From the NCBI GenBank assembly GCA_947095585.1, contig OX352762.1, forward strand, positions 118,140,930 to 118,204,929: DNA of 64,000 nucleotides, given 5' to 3'. Shown in pieces: positions 22,414 through 34,599 of this stretch (within the stretch, counting starts at the first letter, position 1; the number at the start of each line of letters is the position of its first letter). The stretch comes from Nephrocerus scutellatus (lineage: Eukaryota; Arthropoda; Insecta; Diptera; Pipunculidae). Below the pieces are notes generated by a model that made no database searches, had not been told where the DNA came from, and saw nothing but the letters and a program-made list of their open reading frames with translations. Position numbers and translations under genes: made by a program.

Positions 22414-22423
22414 ACATATTATG

Positions 22424-23620
22424 TATGCAAACTCTTTGTGAAACTCCCAAACTTTGTCAGTATATACGGATACATGTGATTCTGTATATTTACCTGAAGA
22501 TATTTTCTCTTTTTTGTTATTTTATATTTTTTTATACTTTTAATAAAACGCTACAGCGTTTTCACGTATTTAAAATATTTTTCATATTTAACACTTAATT
22601 TACTCCACATTTACTAGCTAAGCACTTAAAATTTAGGCGTAGAACGAAATTTAGGGGACTTTTAGCACTTTTATGAAAAACTGCAAGCAAAATTGCCAGC
22701 TATCTTGTATTTTTTTTTTTTGTAGAAAGTTTTTTTCTCTATTATTTTACTTTATAATTGACTTAAATAGTTTAAAGCATTTACCATTCATTTCTTTTTC
22801 AATATATACAAAATTATTACAATTATTCTTACAATTAGAGTGGAACTGGTAAACAATTTTTTAAAAAAAAACACAAATTACATTTAGCCACTTGTGGTAG
22901 GAAAATATTTTTTTTTTTGACGTTAAAAATCATTTGAATGCAGGTTCATATCAGATGGAATTTATTCCATTGGTCCACGATATTATTCCAGTATAAAATT
23001 CATATATTTGGTCCTTCTTTTGCATTTGGATATGAATATTGGTCGTTTAATCATTCATTTGTTGCTGATATCTGCTGTATTATCCTAATGTAAAATATCA
23101 TAATAAGCTTTTGATGGCTGTTTGCGTTCTAAAGATATAGTTTAGCGTTTTAGTGATCCTGTAAGGCAAAGTAAATGAATTACATAAACAATTGAGTTAT
23201 TTTAAAATGTCAATGCATTTGTCAATCGAATCGAATCCAGGATAGTTCTTGTCGTTCTTTAGCATTAAAGCAGCAGTACCTACAATCATTCAACAAATAA
23301 ATTTGTTCTGTAAAAATACAGAAAACATCCATTATTTAGTAACAGGAATATTCCACGCACACATTTCTTCGTCGTAACACATTACTTCAATTTGGAATAT
23401 TTCATTCTAACAAAAAATTACACTCGGTTCGGTGTCTTGTCCTTCTTGAAAGTTGTTGGTAAAAAGGTTAACATTGCTACTGTTACCAGTATAACTTCTT
23501 ACCAACGTCTTATGCGAATTGAGTTAGAAGTTGCGAAACGGAGATCGTTGATAATAAAACAATCCATAAAAACTAAATCTGTTCGTGTAAATTCTATAAT
23601 CGGAGATACACAATGTACAG
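22424..23620. other. Unannotated interval
   Basis: Strongly AT-rich with several T/A homopolymers (22705-22720, 22860-22870, 22905-22918). No supported feature. Confidence 0.45.
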
Positions 23621-23624
23621 TCTG

Positions 23625-23840
23625 ATAAAAATCGGGTATTTTTTTAAGGAAGAACCCTGATCACTTCAAAATTTTTACAAAAAATGTTGTCCGTCATGAA
23701 TGCGTATAAAATTTGAAGAAAATCGGGTACTTTTTTTATAAAATTTGTATGGGTGCCCCCCGACCCGAGGACCAATCACTTCCAAATTTTTACAAAAAGT
23801 GTTGTCCATCGGAGATACACATGCGTATAAAATAAACTAG
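23625..23840 (+). repeat. Two tandem copies of a roughly 100-130-bp repeat
   Basis: The unit reads AAAATCGGGTA, then GATCACTTC-AAATTTTTACA, AA-TGTTGTCC and ATGCGTATAAAAT. Copy one is at about 23627-23712 and copy two at 23720-23835. The second has an extra ATTTGTATGGGTG block also seen, decayed, near 34435-34500. A GGAGATACACA seam occurs before the first and inside the second copy. Unknown family, perhaps part of the non-autonomous family at 50.2-50.9 kb. Confidence 0.5.
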
Positions 23841-23879
23841 CCAGCCAGTCCGCCAGCCACGGGCACGCGAAGTTAATAT

Positions 23880-24480
23880 AGAGAATTTAAAAATTAGAAA
23901 AAATATCGGAAACAAAGCAGAGCCTTGGGGAACACCAGCGTTTATGCGGTGAACATTAGATTTGAAGCAGTCGTATACGACCAGGATACTACTTCAATCA
24001 AGCAGGGTTATATCTCTTCCATAAGCAGTCATTTTAGACGAAATTACTTGATGCTCCAGACTCTAAAATAGGAGAAATGAAAAAGCAGCGTTGAAAAACA
24101 CATTTTCAAAACAAATGTAAAAATACCATCAGGCCCAGTACATTTTTGAATAGTGAGATCATTTAAAATACAAGCAACTGTACGAATACAAAAGTAGATC
24201 CGTCTCATAGGGAATTCCGCACCGTGAAGAAGAAGCGGGGATAACGCGCAATCAGGTAGCTTGGAGTTAACTGTGAAATGTGAAGCAAGCAGATTGACTT
24301 TGGCTATACAGCTGACATTTTGAATATCATTTTGAATGAGCGTTGGAATATACGCTAAGCAGTGCGCATTTTTTTTGTTTCATGCAGTTCTCAACAGTTT
24401 TAATTAACCTGAGATAGGAGGCACTATTTCGAATCTAAATTCTACTCTAGTTACTGTAGAACCAGTCTGGGATCTTCTGT
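23880..24480 (-). pseudogene. LINE reverse transcriptase fragment
   Basis: Minus-strand reading recovers, with frameshifts, the pre-RT linker (AKVNLLASHFTVNS), the fingers entry LNDLTIQKCTGPDGI (about 24150-24110; the KAAGPDGIP-type motif of Jockey/CR1-group RTs), and RINAGVPQGSALFP at about 23955-23915 (palm motif just upstream of the catalytic box). The YADD box is not present: the copy ends at about 23880. Internal deletion between fingers and palm. Clade uncertain. Confidence 0.72.
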
Positions 24481-26565
24481 TCGCATAATTATGAGGCCAC
24501 TTGTTTTGTGTAGCTGCAAATTGCTCCATACCCACTTAATATAAATGAAAGTGTTCTCTACAGTCTGTCAAAGTTCTGTCCACAGGCTGTGTAAGCCAAT
24601 ATCAGGTTGGAAATGTAAAAGATTGTTTCTCAATTGTACCTGATTGGATTCAAGACATTGTTTGGACTTAAAAGTACTTTAGAAATTTTGAATTGTCTAC
24701 TTTGCTTGGTCATAGACTACGTAGGTTGTAGTCTTGTCAGTTTATTTGCGATTCTATTTTTTTCAAGCTTTGTAAGGTTTCTTTTGGAGAAGGTATAATA
24801 AAGTTTTGTAACTCTAAACAAACATGAAGTCACGCACTCTATTTTGATCTCATTGTTCTTTGTACGAGTATACAGAACATATCAGGAAAAAAACACACTG
24901 CTACTACCAGATTATGTGCCCCACTTACTTTATGAGTGTTCGATGTGGATAGCAGTTATATTCTTCGGTTGTACATTTCAAGCAAATATTAAAGAAATTT
25001 GCATGTATGCCCTTAAATATTCACACACATTTCATTTTCACATCGCTTAATAGAGAATATTTTATTAAACTCACCTTTTATTTCAGATGTACATCTCTTA
25101 AAATTTGTGCATCACTATAGAGTCAAAACTGAATCCATTACATAAAATGTTTTAAGGTTTAATGAAAACAATTTTAACGTCTCCTAATGAGAACCTCTTC
25201 TTAATAACATTGCAGATTAAATCTAACTTAATTGTTGTAAGCCAGTGAAAGTATAAATAGATTAAAATAATCCCAAACGTAATTCTATTTCGTAAATTAT
25301 TTGTCGTAGTAAAAATGCCGATCAAACACAGTACCAAAAATTCGCACTTAAAACTTCGGGCATTAAGATGCAATCAAATACTTAAACCCCCAGAATTCAA
25401 AACCAAACCAAACAAACAGAATATTATTTTGACAATTCTATAAACGTATTTAATTCTGCGTTAAATTTCATTAAAACAATTACGACGAACCAAAAGGACG
25501 AAGAAAGTCTCTCTCTCTCTCTCTGACAACGATACTGCCGCCGACAAGTGTCGGAAATTTGCATAAAAGAAACTGTTTATTGAGGGTTGATTGTGACTTA
25601 ATTGAATCAAAAAAGAAAATTTCTTCTTTTGATTTTGGGATTCATTATTTTTGTTGTTCCCTTAGCTTCCATTCAGTGGGGAATTGAAGAAAAGATATCC
25701 GCCGACTATAATTTCAAATCACATCATTCGCAGTCCAAAGCTTGAATTTTTCTCCACAATTTCATTCACCCACCGCGCTGTTCATTTTTTTTCTTCCAGT
25801 AATTGGGAAATTTCCTTATAACAGACTAAAAAAATTAAAATTTGAGTCAAATTACAGTTTATTAGGTTCTTCCGCGACTTCAAGGTGGAAGTAATATATA
25901 GGAATATATGGTCATTCATTTCTTTCTACTTCTTCTACTTTTCTACTTCTGTAGTAATAAAAATTTAAGGCAGAAACGAATTTATCTGCCTTCTTAACAT
26001 TCATTTAATTTATTTAAATCAATTGAACAGACTTCAAGTGGGATAGATACATACATTTTTGTATACAAATGTGAAAGAGTGATGGCGAATGTGTATGTAA
26101 AAATGTCTTCACAATGATAATCCCTGTTTCTTTAGGTTTAACCACAAACTTACACTACAAGACAATGGAGCCCACTTGTACATAATACACATTCACTCAA
26201 GGACGTGAATCGTCAAAATGTCACATAGAAACACGCTTCTTCTTCAGAGTATAATTTTCTTTTAATAAATTCTGAACTTTATTGAATTACAGGCTACCAG
26301 TATAACATGTCATTTGTGCGTAGTTTCGAAGGTTTTCAAGAAAACACCAAATCACGACAGTTGTTGATAACTATATTTATAATTCAAATCGAAAGAACTT
26401 TAACGAAATTATAATTTGGGATTTGTTCATCAAATAAATATTTTTTTTTATTGGAAGTATAAGAAAAGATTTGAACTACATTCACTTCACTATAACTGCT
26501 AGTTTCAGAAAACAAAGGGGCAGTTTACATTTGGAAAATAAAATAAAAATATGAAATAATGAAAT
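24481..26565. other. Unannotated interval
   Basis: No gene recognised. It contains a short (CT)n microsatellite at 25508-25524. The small frames at 24844-25373 show no motif or coding-like composition. Confidence 0.45.
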
Positions 26566-26571
26566 TATATA

Positions 26572-26816
26572 CAGGGTGTCCCCGAATTCGTGGTACAAAC
26601 AAAGCAGGGTGAAAGCGGAGGTCATTTCCAACCAAAATAGCCAAATGAAGTTTTATCGAATTGTTGATGCTTCAAAAGTTATTCCATTTTTAGTATTTTT
26701 GGGCAAAATCACATACGCCGCCACTAAAAAATTAGTTTAAAAAAAACCAACAGCTCTTTTGTTTATGTTTATTTTTTACCCTGCTTCGTTTGTACCACGA
26801 ATTCTGGGACACCCTG
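26572..26816. mobile_element. MITE with long terminal inverted repeats and TA target site
   Basis: Seen: 245 bp bounded by about 39-bp inverted repeats. Left arm 26572-26610 begins CAGGGTGTCCC and contains GTGGTACAAAC; the right arm (26778-26816) is its reverse complement with two mismatches. TA dinucleotides flank both ends. No open frame inside. Known: TA duplication and terminal inverted repeats fit the Tc1/mariner superfamily and related TA-specific groups. A decayed transposase of that superfamily lies at 39.5-40.1 kb, but no shared termini could be shown. Confidence 0.8.
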
Positions 26817-26926
26817 TATAGCTCACCATAAATATTAATTATTGTTAACGAATAGTAATTTATGCGGTTTATTACGCTTGAGTCCTCGAGTTATCTACAT
26901 GTATACTAATTGTAATTAATAATTTT

Positions 26927-27220
26927 CGTGCGACAGACCGTTGCGGTCTAAGACCTAGCTTCGTGCGATCATTTGTGTTGTGCATGTATATTTTTGGACA
27001 CAAATAGAAGGGACCAACAATTTAAGGCCGGATCCGAGCGGCAAATTAAGAAGCTTTCCGTGACAAGTTATTAATCTCGGAACGTTTGTCACCCATTCGC
27101 GAGAGATGGAACACCGTGAAAAATCGTTTTGGTGTTACTGGGATCCGAACTACGAACCCCTGCTCAGTAGCCATTCGCTTTTCCACTGACATGCGCTTCT
27201 CCACTGAGCCACGGCGCCCG
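26927..27220 (-). mobile_element. SINE S1, second copy
   Basis: Reverse-strand copy of the 20570-20855 SINE. It reads GGCGCCGTGGCTCAGTGG, a B-box in GTTCGGATCCCAGTAACACC, the shared body (TTTTTCACGGTGTTCC, GACAAACGTTCCGAGA) and the terminal hairpin. Its A-box region is duplicated: CAGTGGAGAAGCGCATG is followed by CAGTGGAAAAGCGAATGG, which adds about 20 bp to the head. No convincing TSD was found. Confidence 0.85.
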
Positions 27221-27344
27221 AAGTAATACAACTGAATATAGGAAAACAACACATAAAAAACAGATAAAAAACAACTTTATAACAGTCGCTTGTATTAATT
27301 TTTCTTAATGTGATTGCCTTTATTCAATGAAGCATATAATGGTT

Positions 27345-27655
27345 ATGTGCACTGGGAAAAAGTGGTGTCGGTGTGGTGTTAAGTCGAAAACTCAAATCGA
27401 CATCAACACCTATGCCAGTGAACAACATGTTGTCATTTTGTGTCAATACTGCCACAACACAACAACTAATAATCAAATGACATCAACTAACAACACTCGC
27501 GACTGTTGTTAAAAAATGTTACTTTCTGTCGGCGACAACTTATGTGGTGAACAGCAAGTTGTCGTAACAAACTGCAACACTAAGTCCTCAGTGAACAACA
27601 AACTGTCGAAAAAAGTAACTTCGTGCAACATTTTGTTGCGCAGTGAACTCACTCA
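27345..27655. repeat. Region with dyad-containing GTGAACAACA repeats
   Basis: Three related blocks (near 27418, 27549 and 27592) start GTGAACA(A/G)CA and end near GTTGTC or CTGTC; the first is a dyad around CAACATGTTG. The outer edges CACTGGG (27349) and the reverse of CGCAGTG (27645) could be short inverted termini. No TSD. A possible non-autonomous DNA element, unproven. The frame at 27327-27512 runs through it and is not credible as a gene. Confidence 0.35.
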
Positions 27656-30239
27656 ATAATAACCTTTTTTTAGGTTTTCCTATTTCTCTTACCTTATATC
27701 AGCTATCTATTCTATGACATCCCCTCCGTATCCTAATTTCCCATGTCACTCGCTCACTAACGCACGCATGCACGCACGCACGTAGGCACACTTGTGATTC
27801 TCAAACTTTCAAATATCATCAGCATACTTATTAAATAATAGCAATTCTGAAACTTTGGGCAATCAAACTTTTAACAGAGACATACACCGCAATGACAGCA
27901 ACTCTTTCAGCGATTATCAAACGTTTAAATATAAATTGAGAATTTTTTTCGTTGTAAGACAATTTACATTAATGTAAATAATACGAACTAGAGACCCATT
28001 TATTCATATAACGGGCTGTTTCGACTTGTTACAAATAAATACCAACAAATAACAGCAACTGAAGGTACTGAGACTATGCCTTCGACAATAATTTTACAAA
28101 AACATTAAATAGAATTGTATTATTAAGCTTTTAAAATGAGAAATTTAAAAACTCATCAGAAGAAGCTTTGCAACAATCAGCAATTAGCTCTATGATAAAT
28201 TTTTGACTGTAGACAATCATAAAACTTAACAGAATAAGTTTTCAACTTGATGTTTAATTCAAGAGAAGAAACGACAAACTGTTTCGTTGAAATTATCCAT
28301 TAATTTTGCATTATCCATTAGTATCATCTGTTTCAGGCATTATATGAGAGGTATATTTATAATTATCGGCACTGTTCCTGGAGAAAATATCGAAGATAAA
28401 AGTTATTAACTTCATTTGTTGTCTAAGGCAGGATTTTCAAAGTTCCTTGCGTTAATTACGATAACAATGAGTCTCTAACAAATTTATGAAATTATGATAT
28501 TCCATTCAGGTAATAATAAAACAAATTACTAGAGGTAACTTGTTTCAAAATGCTGCACACTACAGCACTACTACACACCATCTACTTAATGTGTATTCAT
28601 GATATTTTTAGAATATATCCCCTAAATAACTATATGGACACAGAACTTAGAGACGTTGTTAAAAAAAAACTTTATCACCTTTTCGGTAAAGATGATGAAA
28701 GTTCTACAAAGCACATATCGTGTTAATAATTATTCTAAATTATGTAGCTATTTGCTTCTTAAGTCAGAATATTTCCACAACTTTCTTCAATGCTGATTTC
28801 TTTAGTGACGAATAGAGTACCGAACGCTAGGAGATGACATTTTCTTCTCTTCGTTTACTATGTACCAGAAGTAAGAGTAGCAATATGATAACATTAAAGT
28901 GGAAAAAGGATATTCGTGAATATCCAAACGAGGGAAGTTTATTAATGATGTCGCTTTTGTTAGTTGGATGCTAGAAGGACACAATAGCTTACACGTTCAA
29001 TATTCAATTACTTTACCATTAGACAATGAATATGTGGCTAAAAGTCTGTGTGTATTCGTATATTCTACAGCAATGCATTCGGGGTCATTGCGGTAATTAA
29101 GTTTGACCTCTCATTTATTTCAATTAACTGCACAAAGATTGAATATCACTTATATACCGAAAATTGCCGAAAAGAAGTTGACTGAGATGATACATACTAA
29201 CAACAAGGACAGGCTTTCTAAGTTTAGCTTTGGGGCGATGAACTTTGCCGCGTTATTATATAAAGAAAAGATGGCGGCAAATAGGAGTCTATCGGTTAAT
29301 ACGTACTCTTTATATCATATCTATTGGACAAATGAACTGCTGGCAAAATGTTAGGACAATGACAGTAGAATGGGCGCTAGAATTTAATTATTTCTTTGCT
29401 GCGAGAGTATGTACCAACTAGTAATGTGTAGTACGAGCTAATAATTTGCTATAATTCATAGATTCAATATATGTACTCTCCAATTACGAATAGACGTTTT
29501 GATACTAAATTACGACATAAATGGTAATTTTTTTTAGTTTTGTGCTCACAAAAAGGCTTGTGTACCCTAAAAATGATTATAAATTGGCACGGAGTGTGCA
29601 TTAAGTTTAAGAAGGGGAGAGGATGAGATTTCTATGACCTTGTCTATTCGTATTCATGTTACGCATTCCACATACGTGCAGAGGGCTTATTAAGAATCGC
29701 TAAACTGAACACTTAACCCGTCTCGCGCCGAGTAAAGCAAATTAATTTATTGAGAGGCTAGCGGCTATTTCTTATTAGCACCGCTGTTGCTAGTACAAGT
29801 TACAAGTAGGAAACATTCATACGGTTTTCGACCGGTGTGGAACGCAAGCATTTATATGGTGAGTTTTTGACTTGAAACCGACTAACAAAAACCTGAAATG
29901 AGCGGCTCGAAAGCGAGTTACTAATCCAATGAAATAGTTTTTCATCGAATCCGTAAGCACGCTTTTTTGAAAATACCAAACTCTGTCAAATGAATTGGAA
30001 CTATCCAGGGCAATATCTTTACTTTCGCCAAATCGATAAATAGTTCTGTTCGGTGAGAAATGATACTAAATCACCAGTAGAACGTTGCGCACAAAATCTG
30101 TACTGCCGGTCGCTTAGAACTTCGTACGTGTCAAGATATTTTATTAGCTGAGGAGGTCTTTTTTCAAACAGAATCAACTTTTGAGGTGATAAACAGTTTC
30201 TCGGAGATTTTTGACCTTAAAGGCAATAAACTGATTCAT
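27656..30239. other. Unannotated interval
   Basis: Mostly AT-rich and unique by eye. A CGCA-rich patch at 27760-27782 (imperfect ACGC repeats). Short frames at 28802-29354 have no motif. Confidence 0.45.
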
Positions 30240-30330
30240 ACTAAATTATAAATGTGAAAGTAACTCTGTCTGTTAACTTTTCACGCCTAAACGGCTCAAC
30301 CGATTTGGCTCGTTTTTTTAAAAAAATGTT
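30240..30330 (-). repeat. Fragment of non-autonomous family N1
   Basis: Minus-strand reading gives CCAAATCGGTTGAGCCGTTT followed by GTGAAAAGTTAACAGACAGAG and an ATTTATAATTTAG end, the same order as the 3' part of the element at 50505-50881 (AAATCGGTTCAGCCGTT, then TTACAAACGAACAG, ATTTTTATTTACATAGA). Confidence 0.5.
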
Positions 30331-30789
30331 CAAAATATTCTAAGGATATTTGGGCAATAGTCCGCATACTATGAGCTTTCGGTCGTTTACCTATTTGCTT
30401 ATGTGACATATGTATTCATTATCATAAACAAACGACTTAATTATCCGTACTTCTATTGCATCCTAAATCAGCACAATGCGTTGTGAGGGTAAATGATCGA
30501 CAGCGTTTAACGATCAGTGATCGCTTATCTATTATGCTTAATAAGCATATATGTCATAAACAAACGTCCGCTGATGAAATGCCGGGGTTACCAACTAATT
30601 GGTCTATATAGAGAAGGATTTGATAGGTCCTCAAAAAGTTTTGGAATTGCAATACTTGCGCTACTTTTTATACTTTTGGGAAGTATCTTAAACTAAACTA
30701 TGTCATTAAAGATTTTTCTTATGAAGTCCTTTTCTTTTCTTGAGACTTTTTTAGGTATTTCTGCAAATTTCTCTAAATCTCGAAACTCA

Positions 30790-30950
30790 ACAATAAAATC
30801 TAAGCTGCTGATGTATAAAGCATTGATCACGCTAGTACTTACATGCGAATTTAAAGGATAAGTGCTTAGTAAAAAGCACTGTGAACTCTAAGAAGCATTC
30901 GGAAGAAAATCTGACGGAGAACTGTTGCCCCCGTTTATGAGGTTGTTACA
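30790..30950 (+). pseudogene. RTE-type LINE copy G (short fragment)
   Basis: Matches the post-palm region: equivalents of SKLLMYKAL, LVLTCEF, VLSKKHCEL, FGRKSDGELLPPFMR at nucleotide level with stops. About 160 bp. Confidence 0.65.
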
Positions 30951-30959
30951 TTCGCGTTA

Positions 30960-31935
30960 GATAGCTATATATAAAAAAAAGGCAACTGATAAAAAAACTC
31001 GGACGCGAGGTTTATATAGATATTTTAAGAAATATGTAATATATGTTTCCATTGACGTAAAAAAGTAACACTTAAAGTGACACATTAGTAGATGAAGTTC
31101 TTAAATTTAACATCAGCGTTATAATTACGGTAAAGTACATACATAGCTTTGCAGTGGGTGTTATATAGAGGGCTTTAAATAACAAAGTGTGAAATCATGA
31201 ATTCATTTGCTGTTGTGATGTGTCGGATTTACCTCGAACTTCATTTCCACTAGCGAATGTCGGTTCGATTCGATACTTTTGTTCATTTGTTTTGTACTTT
31301 GTCGCAGTAGCCAACTGGTATACGAGTAATAGTCAAAAGGACGTGCAGCTGAAAGCCTTACAAGGACACAAAACAAAGGAGTCTCAAACACTTACACGTA
31401 CTATACACTCTGCGTAGACTTTAATGGAAATGTGGCGCCTGTCGTTGTCATTACCCACTCAAGTGTCAAGAGGAGTACAGAACTGGTTAAGCACCTCGAC
31501 CGGTCAAGAGACAAGGTGCAAATTATTAACTTGATGTGACAGTAAATTGTGTTGCACAGCGTGACACCATACATATATCTGGCATCTGCATCACAATGTG
31601 GTGTGAAAATTGATTACAAATGAGTGTGACTCTGCTCATTAGCTTTAACATTATTTTAATACTCGTATGTAGTTAAACTGAAAAGTGAAATAAATGAGAA
31701 ATTTTCGTTAACAAAATGGTCCAGTCGAGCGCATAATGCATTATATTTGAATTGATTTTTAAGCTGCTGTTTCTTGGTGCGACTTGCAATTGCACGGCTT
31801 GGTTTAAATGAAATTAATTAAAATTGACGGATGAATGCACATTTACATGAGAAAACATTTCGGTTAAATAAAATTAATTAATTTGATACCATCACTACTT
31901 AACAGTTCTATTGATGGCCGAATTCAGACTTTTAC
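30960..31935. other. Unannotated interval
   Basis: AT-rich with no recognisable gene or repeat. Confidence 0.4.
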
Positions 31936-31937
31936 CT

Positions 31938-33215
31938 TTAAGCTTCTTGTGCAGCACTTGGGTTTCTACTGACGATGTCAATGTCGTCTGCGTAAGCCAG
32001 TATCTGGATGGACTTACAGAGAAATGTTCCTCTAGCCGTTACATCAGAGTTTCGGATCATTTTCTCCAACGCCAGGTTGAAGAGGAGGCAGGCCAGTCCA
32101 TCCCCTTGTCGGAGTCCGTGATAGATGTTGAATGGGCTTGATAGTGATCCGGATATTTTTGCTTGGCTTATAACATTGGTCATGGTCAACCTACATAGTC
32201 GTGTCAGTTTATTTGGGCTGCCGAATTGTCTCATGGCTTTATGAAGTTCTACTCTGGCTATGCTATCATAGGCGGCTTTAAAGTCTATAAAAAGATGGTG
32301 TAGTGAGTTTTGAAACTCTAGACATTTTTCCATCACCTGTCTAAGGGTGTAAATCCGATCAGTTGTTGATTTGCCTGGGATGAAGTCACACTGGTATGAA
32401 CCGAGGAGATAATCTTATATAATCTTATAACTGCTGCATTTTCTCATGCATGTCATGTATCTCCATTCTTATGTATGGGGCACAGATTGCCTCTTCCCGG
32501 CCGACATCTCGGCCAGAGGACTTACACTGCCTGCATTTGGGGCGTGTCATATCACATGACCGTAGTTGTTTCTGGTCTCTTCGTTGCGAATTGCAGTTTG
32601 CAGTTGACTCGAACCTGATTCGTTGATGCAGTCTTTCGTGTTGATACAATCCGCGTTTGGAGCACAACAATTAGTGATCCGAGTCGACGTTGGCACCTAT
32701 GTACGTTCGTACCGTCATCAAGTTCGGGTTGTGGTGGCGGTCTATCAACACGTGATCTATCTGGTTGGGAGTGGCCTCATCAGTGGAGTTTTCCAGGTGG
32801 CTTTGTGTATATTTTTACGCGCAAACCTACTACTCGCAACGACCAAATTATTGCTTGTTGTCATCTCTATAACTCCTCTGTTGCTGTTATGTCAGCATTA
32901 TAATTGGATAGGCTAGCTGGCTGTACAGGTCGAGTTCTATACAGTGAGTGAAAAAATTCTTAAATAGTTTAGCCATTGTCGTTGCCGTGGTCGTGATCGT
33001 TCATCAGTGTATGAGGCTAATTTTGGGTTCCGTAAAAAAGTTTTTTTTACGGGCTCGCGCCAACCTTACTTTGAACGGACTAGCCCGATTAACCTTTTCT
33101 TGTATTGGAGGAAAATTACCGGCGGGCACCACTTTCAGCGCAATTCCACCAGTCAGACATAGTTACGGCCACCTGCAATTCTAATGCATTCTGTGTTATT
33201 CCACCTATTCTGCTA
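31938..33215 (-). pseudogene. RTE-type LINE copy H (palm intact over 130 codons)
   Basis: Seen: 31938-32336 is one open frame with DFKAAYDSIARVELHKAM, INKLTRLCRLTMTN-like linker, YHGLRQGDGLACLLFNL and the catalytic QILAYADDIDIV, so this RT palm is the least damaged of the family. Above it, the fingers are cut at about 32410. A block at 32425-32670 corresponds to the endonuclease-RT linker, the endonuclease C-terminal part lies at 32690-32880, the N-terminal WN-RSLYR region near 32940, and the 5' leader at 33100-33210. Internal deletions remove pieces of each. The 3' end stops at the YADD region; no tail. Confidence 0.85.
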
Positions 33216-34590
33216 AGGGAGTTATTTTTAAAAAACAAAAATTTAATCACAGCTCAATACCCGATTTTTTTAATTTTCGTAAAAACAGGGATGTAATTTA
33301 CTTTTGATGGCTTACTGAATATGGTAGCGTACTGAAGTCAAACATTAACAAGAAAAACGTTATCTTATGCCAAGATCACGTACTTATAACTCTGCCCTCG
33401 TACATCCTAGTCGCTGCATTTTCAGTCAGACAAATAAACTAAATACATAAGTGGATAATCTACAAGAAACACTTAAATATTGCTCGGATCGCCATTCTCA
33501 ATGCAAATCAATATTCATTCCTAGATCAAACTTTATTTTCGGAATAATAAAGCATATAGAGCATATGCTTGTAATACGATGACTGTGTGTATGGATGTGT
33601 GCGTGTGTGATGTCGAATCAAGGCAATAATCAAATTGAGCTCCCTTTGCCACTGGACCTGAATACAAAACAGGACAATTTGTTACCCACAGACAGATGAT
33701 TGCCAACGGGGTTTGTATGAATTTTCTTATTTTGATTCGGTGCCATATTATGATGTTATCGGGTTTTTTTTCAACAACATACGTGGAAATACAAGCATGT
33801 ATTTCATACTGTAGCATTCGATTTCAATACCAAAACCGTAACACGAGTCTCCCGAATCGAATGAAATTCAAATGGATAATCACGCTGGGAGGATTTTTCT
33901 CGTATCTTCCGATGTGCGTGCCCGATGCACGGAAAGATAAAATCATGGAAATTTTTAAATTTTAAATGATTTATCAAATAAGTAAATTTGTTCATCCAAT
34001 TGGCTTAACACAATCACACAAATGAAATTTGGAATTGTAATGCATTCAATAACACTTTCAATTTTTAATTTTTGGTTCGAATGTGCAAACGTACGTGCTC
34101 TGAATTAAACTTCTTTATATTGAATATTAAACATGAAATTTAATAATTTTGCGTATTCATCAAATCAAGGATAATAATAATAATAGTTTTATTTTATAAC
34201 ATTTTCTTTTAGAACCCAGCGGTCTAAGGTAGGTATTAAGTGACATTGATTGTTTGTATTGACTTCAGTACTGACAACAAATACTTGTAAATACAATTTA
34301 AGCTTATAGTGCTCTAAAGGAATACCCTTTCCGAAATGTGGAAGTTCTTGTTTTCTTAAAATACCAAACAGGTAGGCAACATTTTAAAACTTACTCTTAA
34401 AAAACTTTGAAAAATTCATAAAAACATGAAATTTGTAGAAACAATTCGCATGGTGACCCTCTGATCCTGGAGTCTGACCACTTTCAAAATATGCTTATTA
34501 ACTGCTCATTATGGTATAAAAAGGATACCCTTGAACGCGATCGGTTAAATGGTTTTGCAGTCTATATGGAATATACATTTAAGACAAGCC
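33216..34590. other. Unannotated interval
   Basis: No gene recognised. 34435-34560 faintly resembles the repeat at 23720-23840 (ATTTGTA, GTGACCC-CTGATC-type, GACCACTTTCAAAAT) and ends in CGATCGGTTAAATGGTT, similar to the N1 core. AATA-rich microsatellite at 34165-34182. Confidence 0.4.
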
Positions 34591-34599
34591 ACAGCACAA

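Noticed and set aside
25508..25524. (CT)n as a regulatory GAGA-type site
   Set aside because: Short dinucleotide run with no neighbouring gene or promoter; treated as a plain microsatellite.
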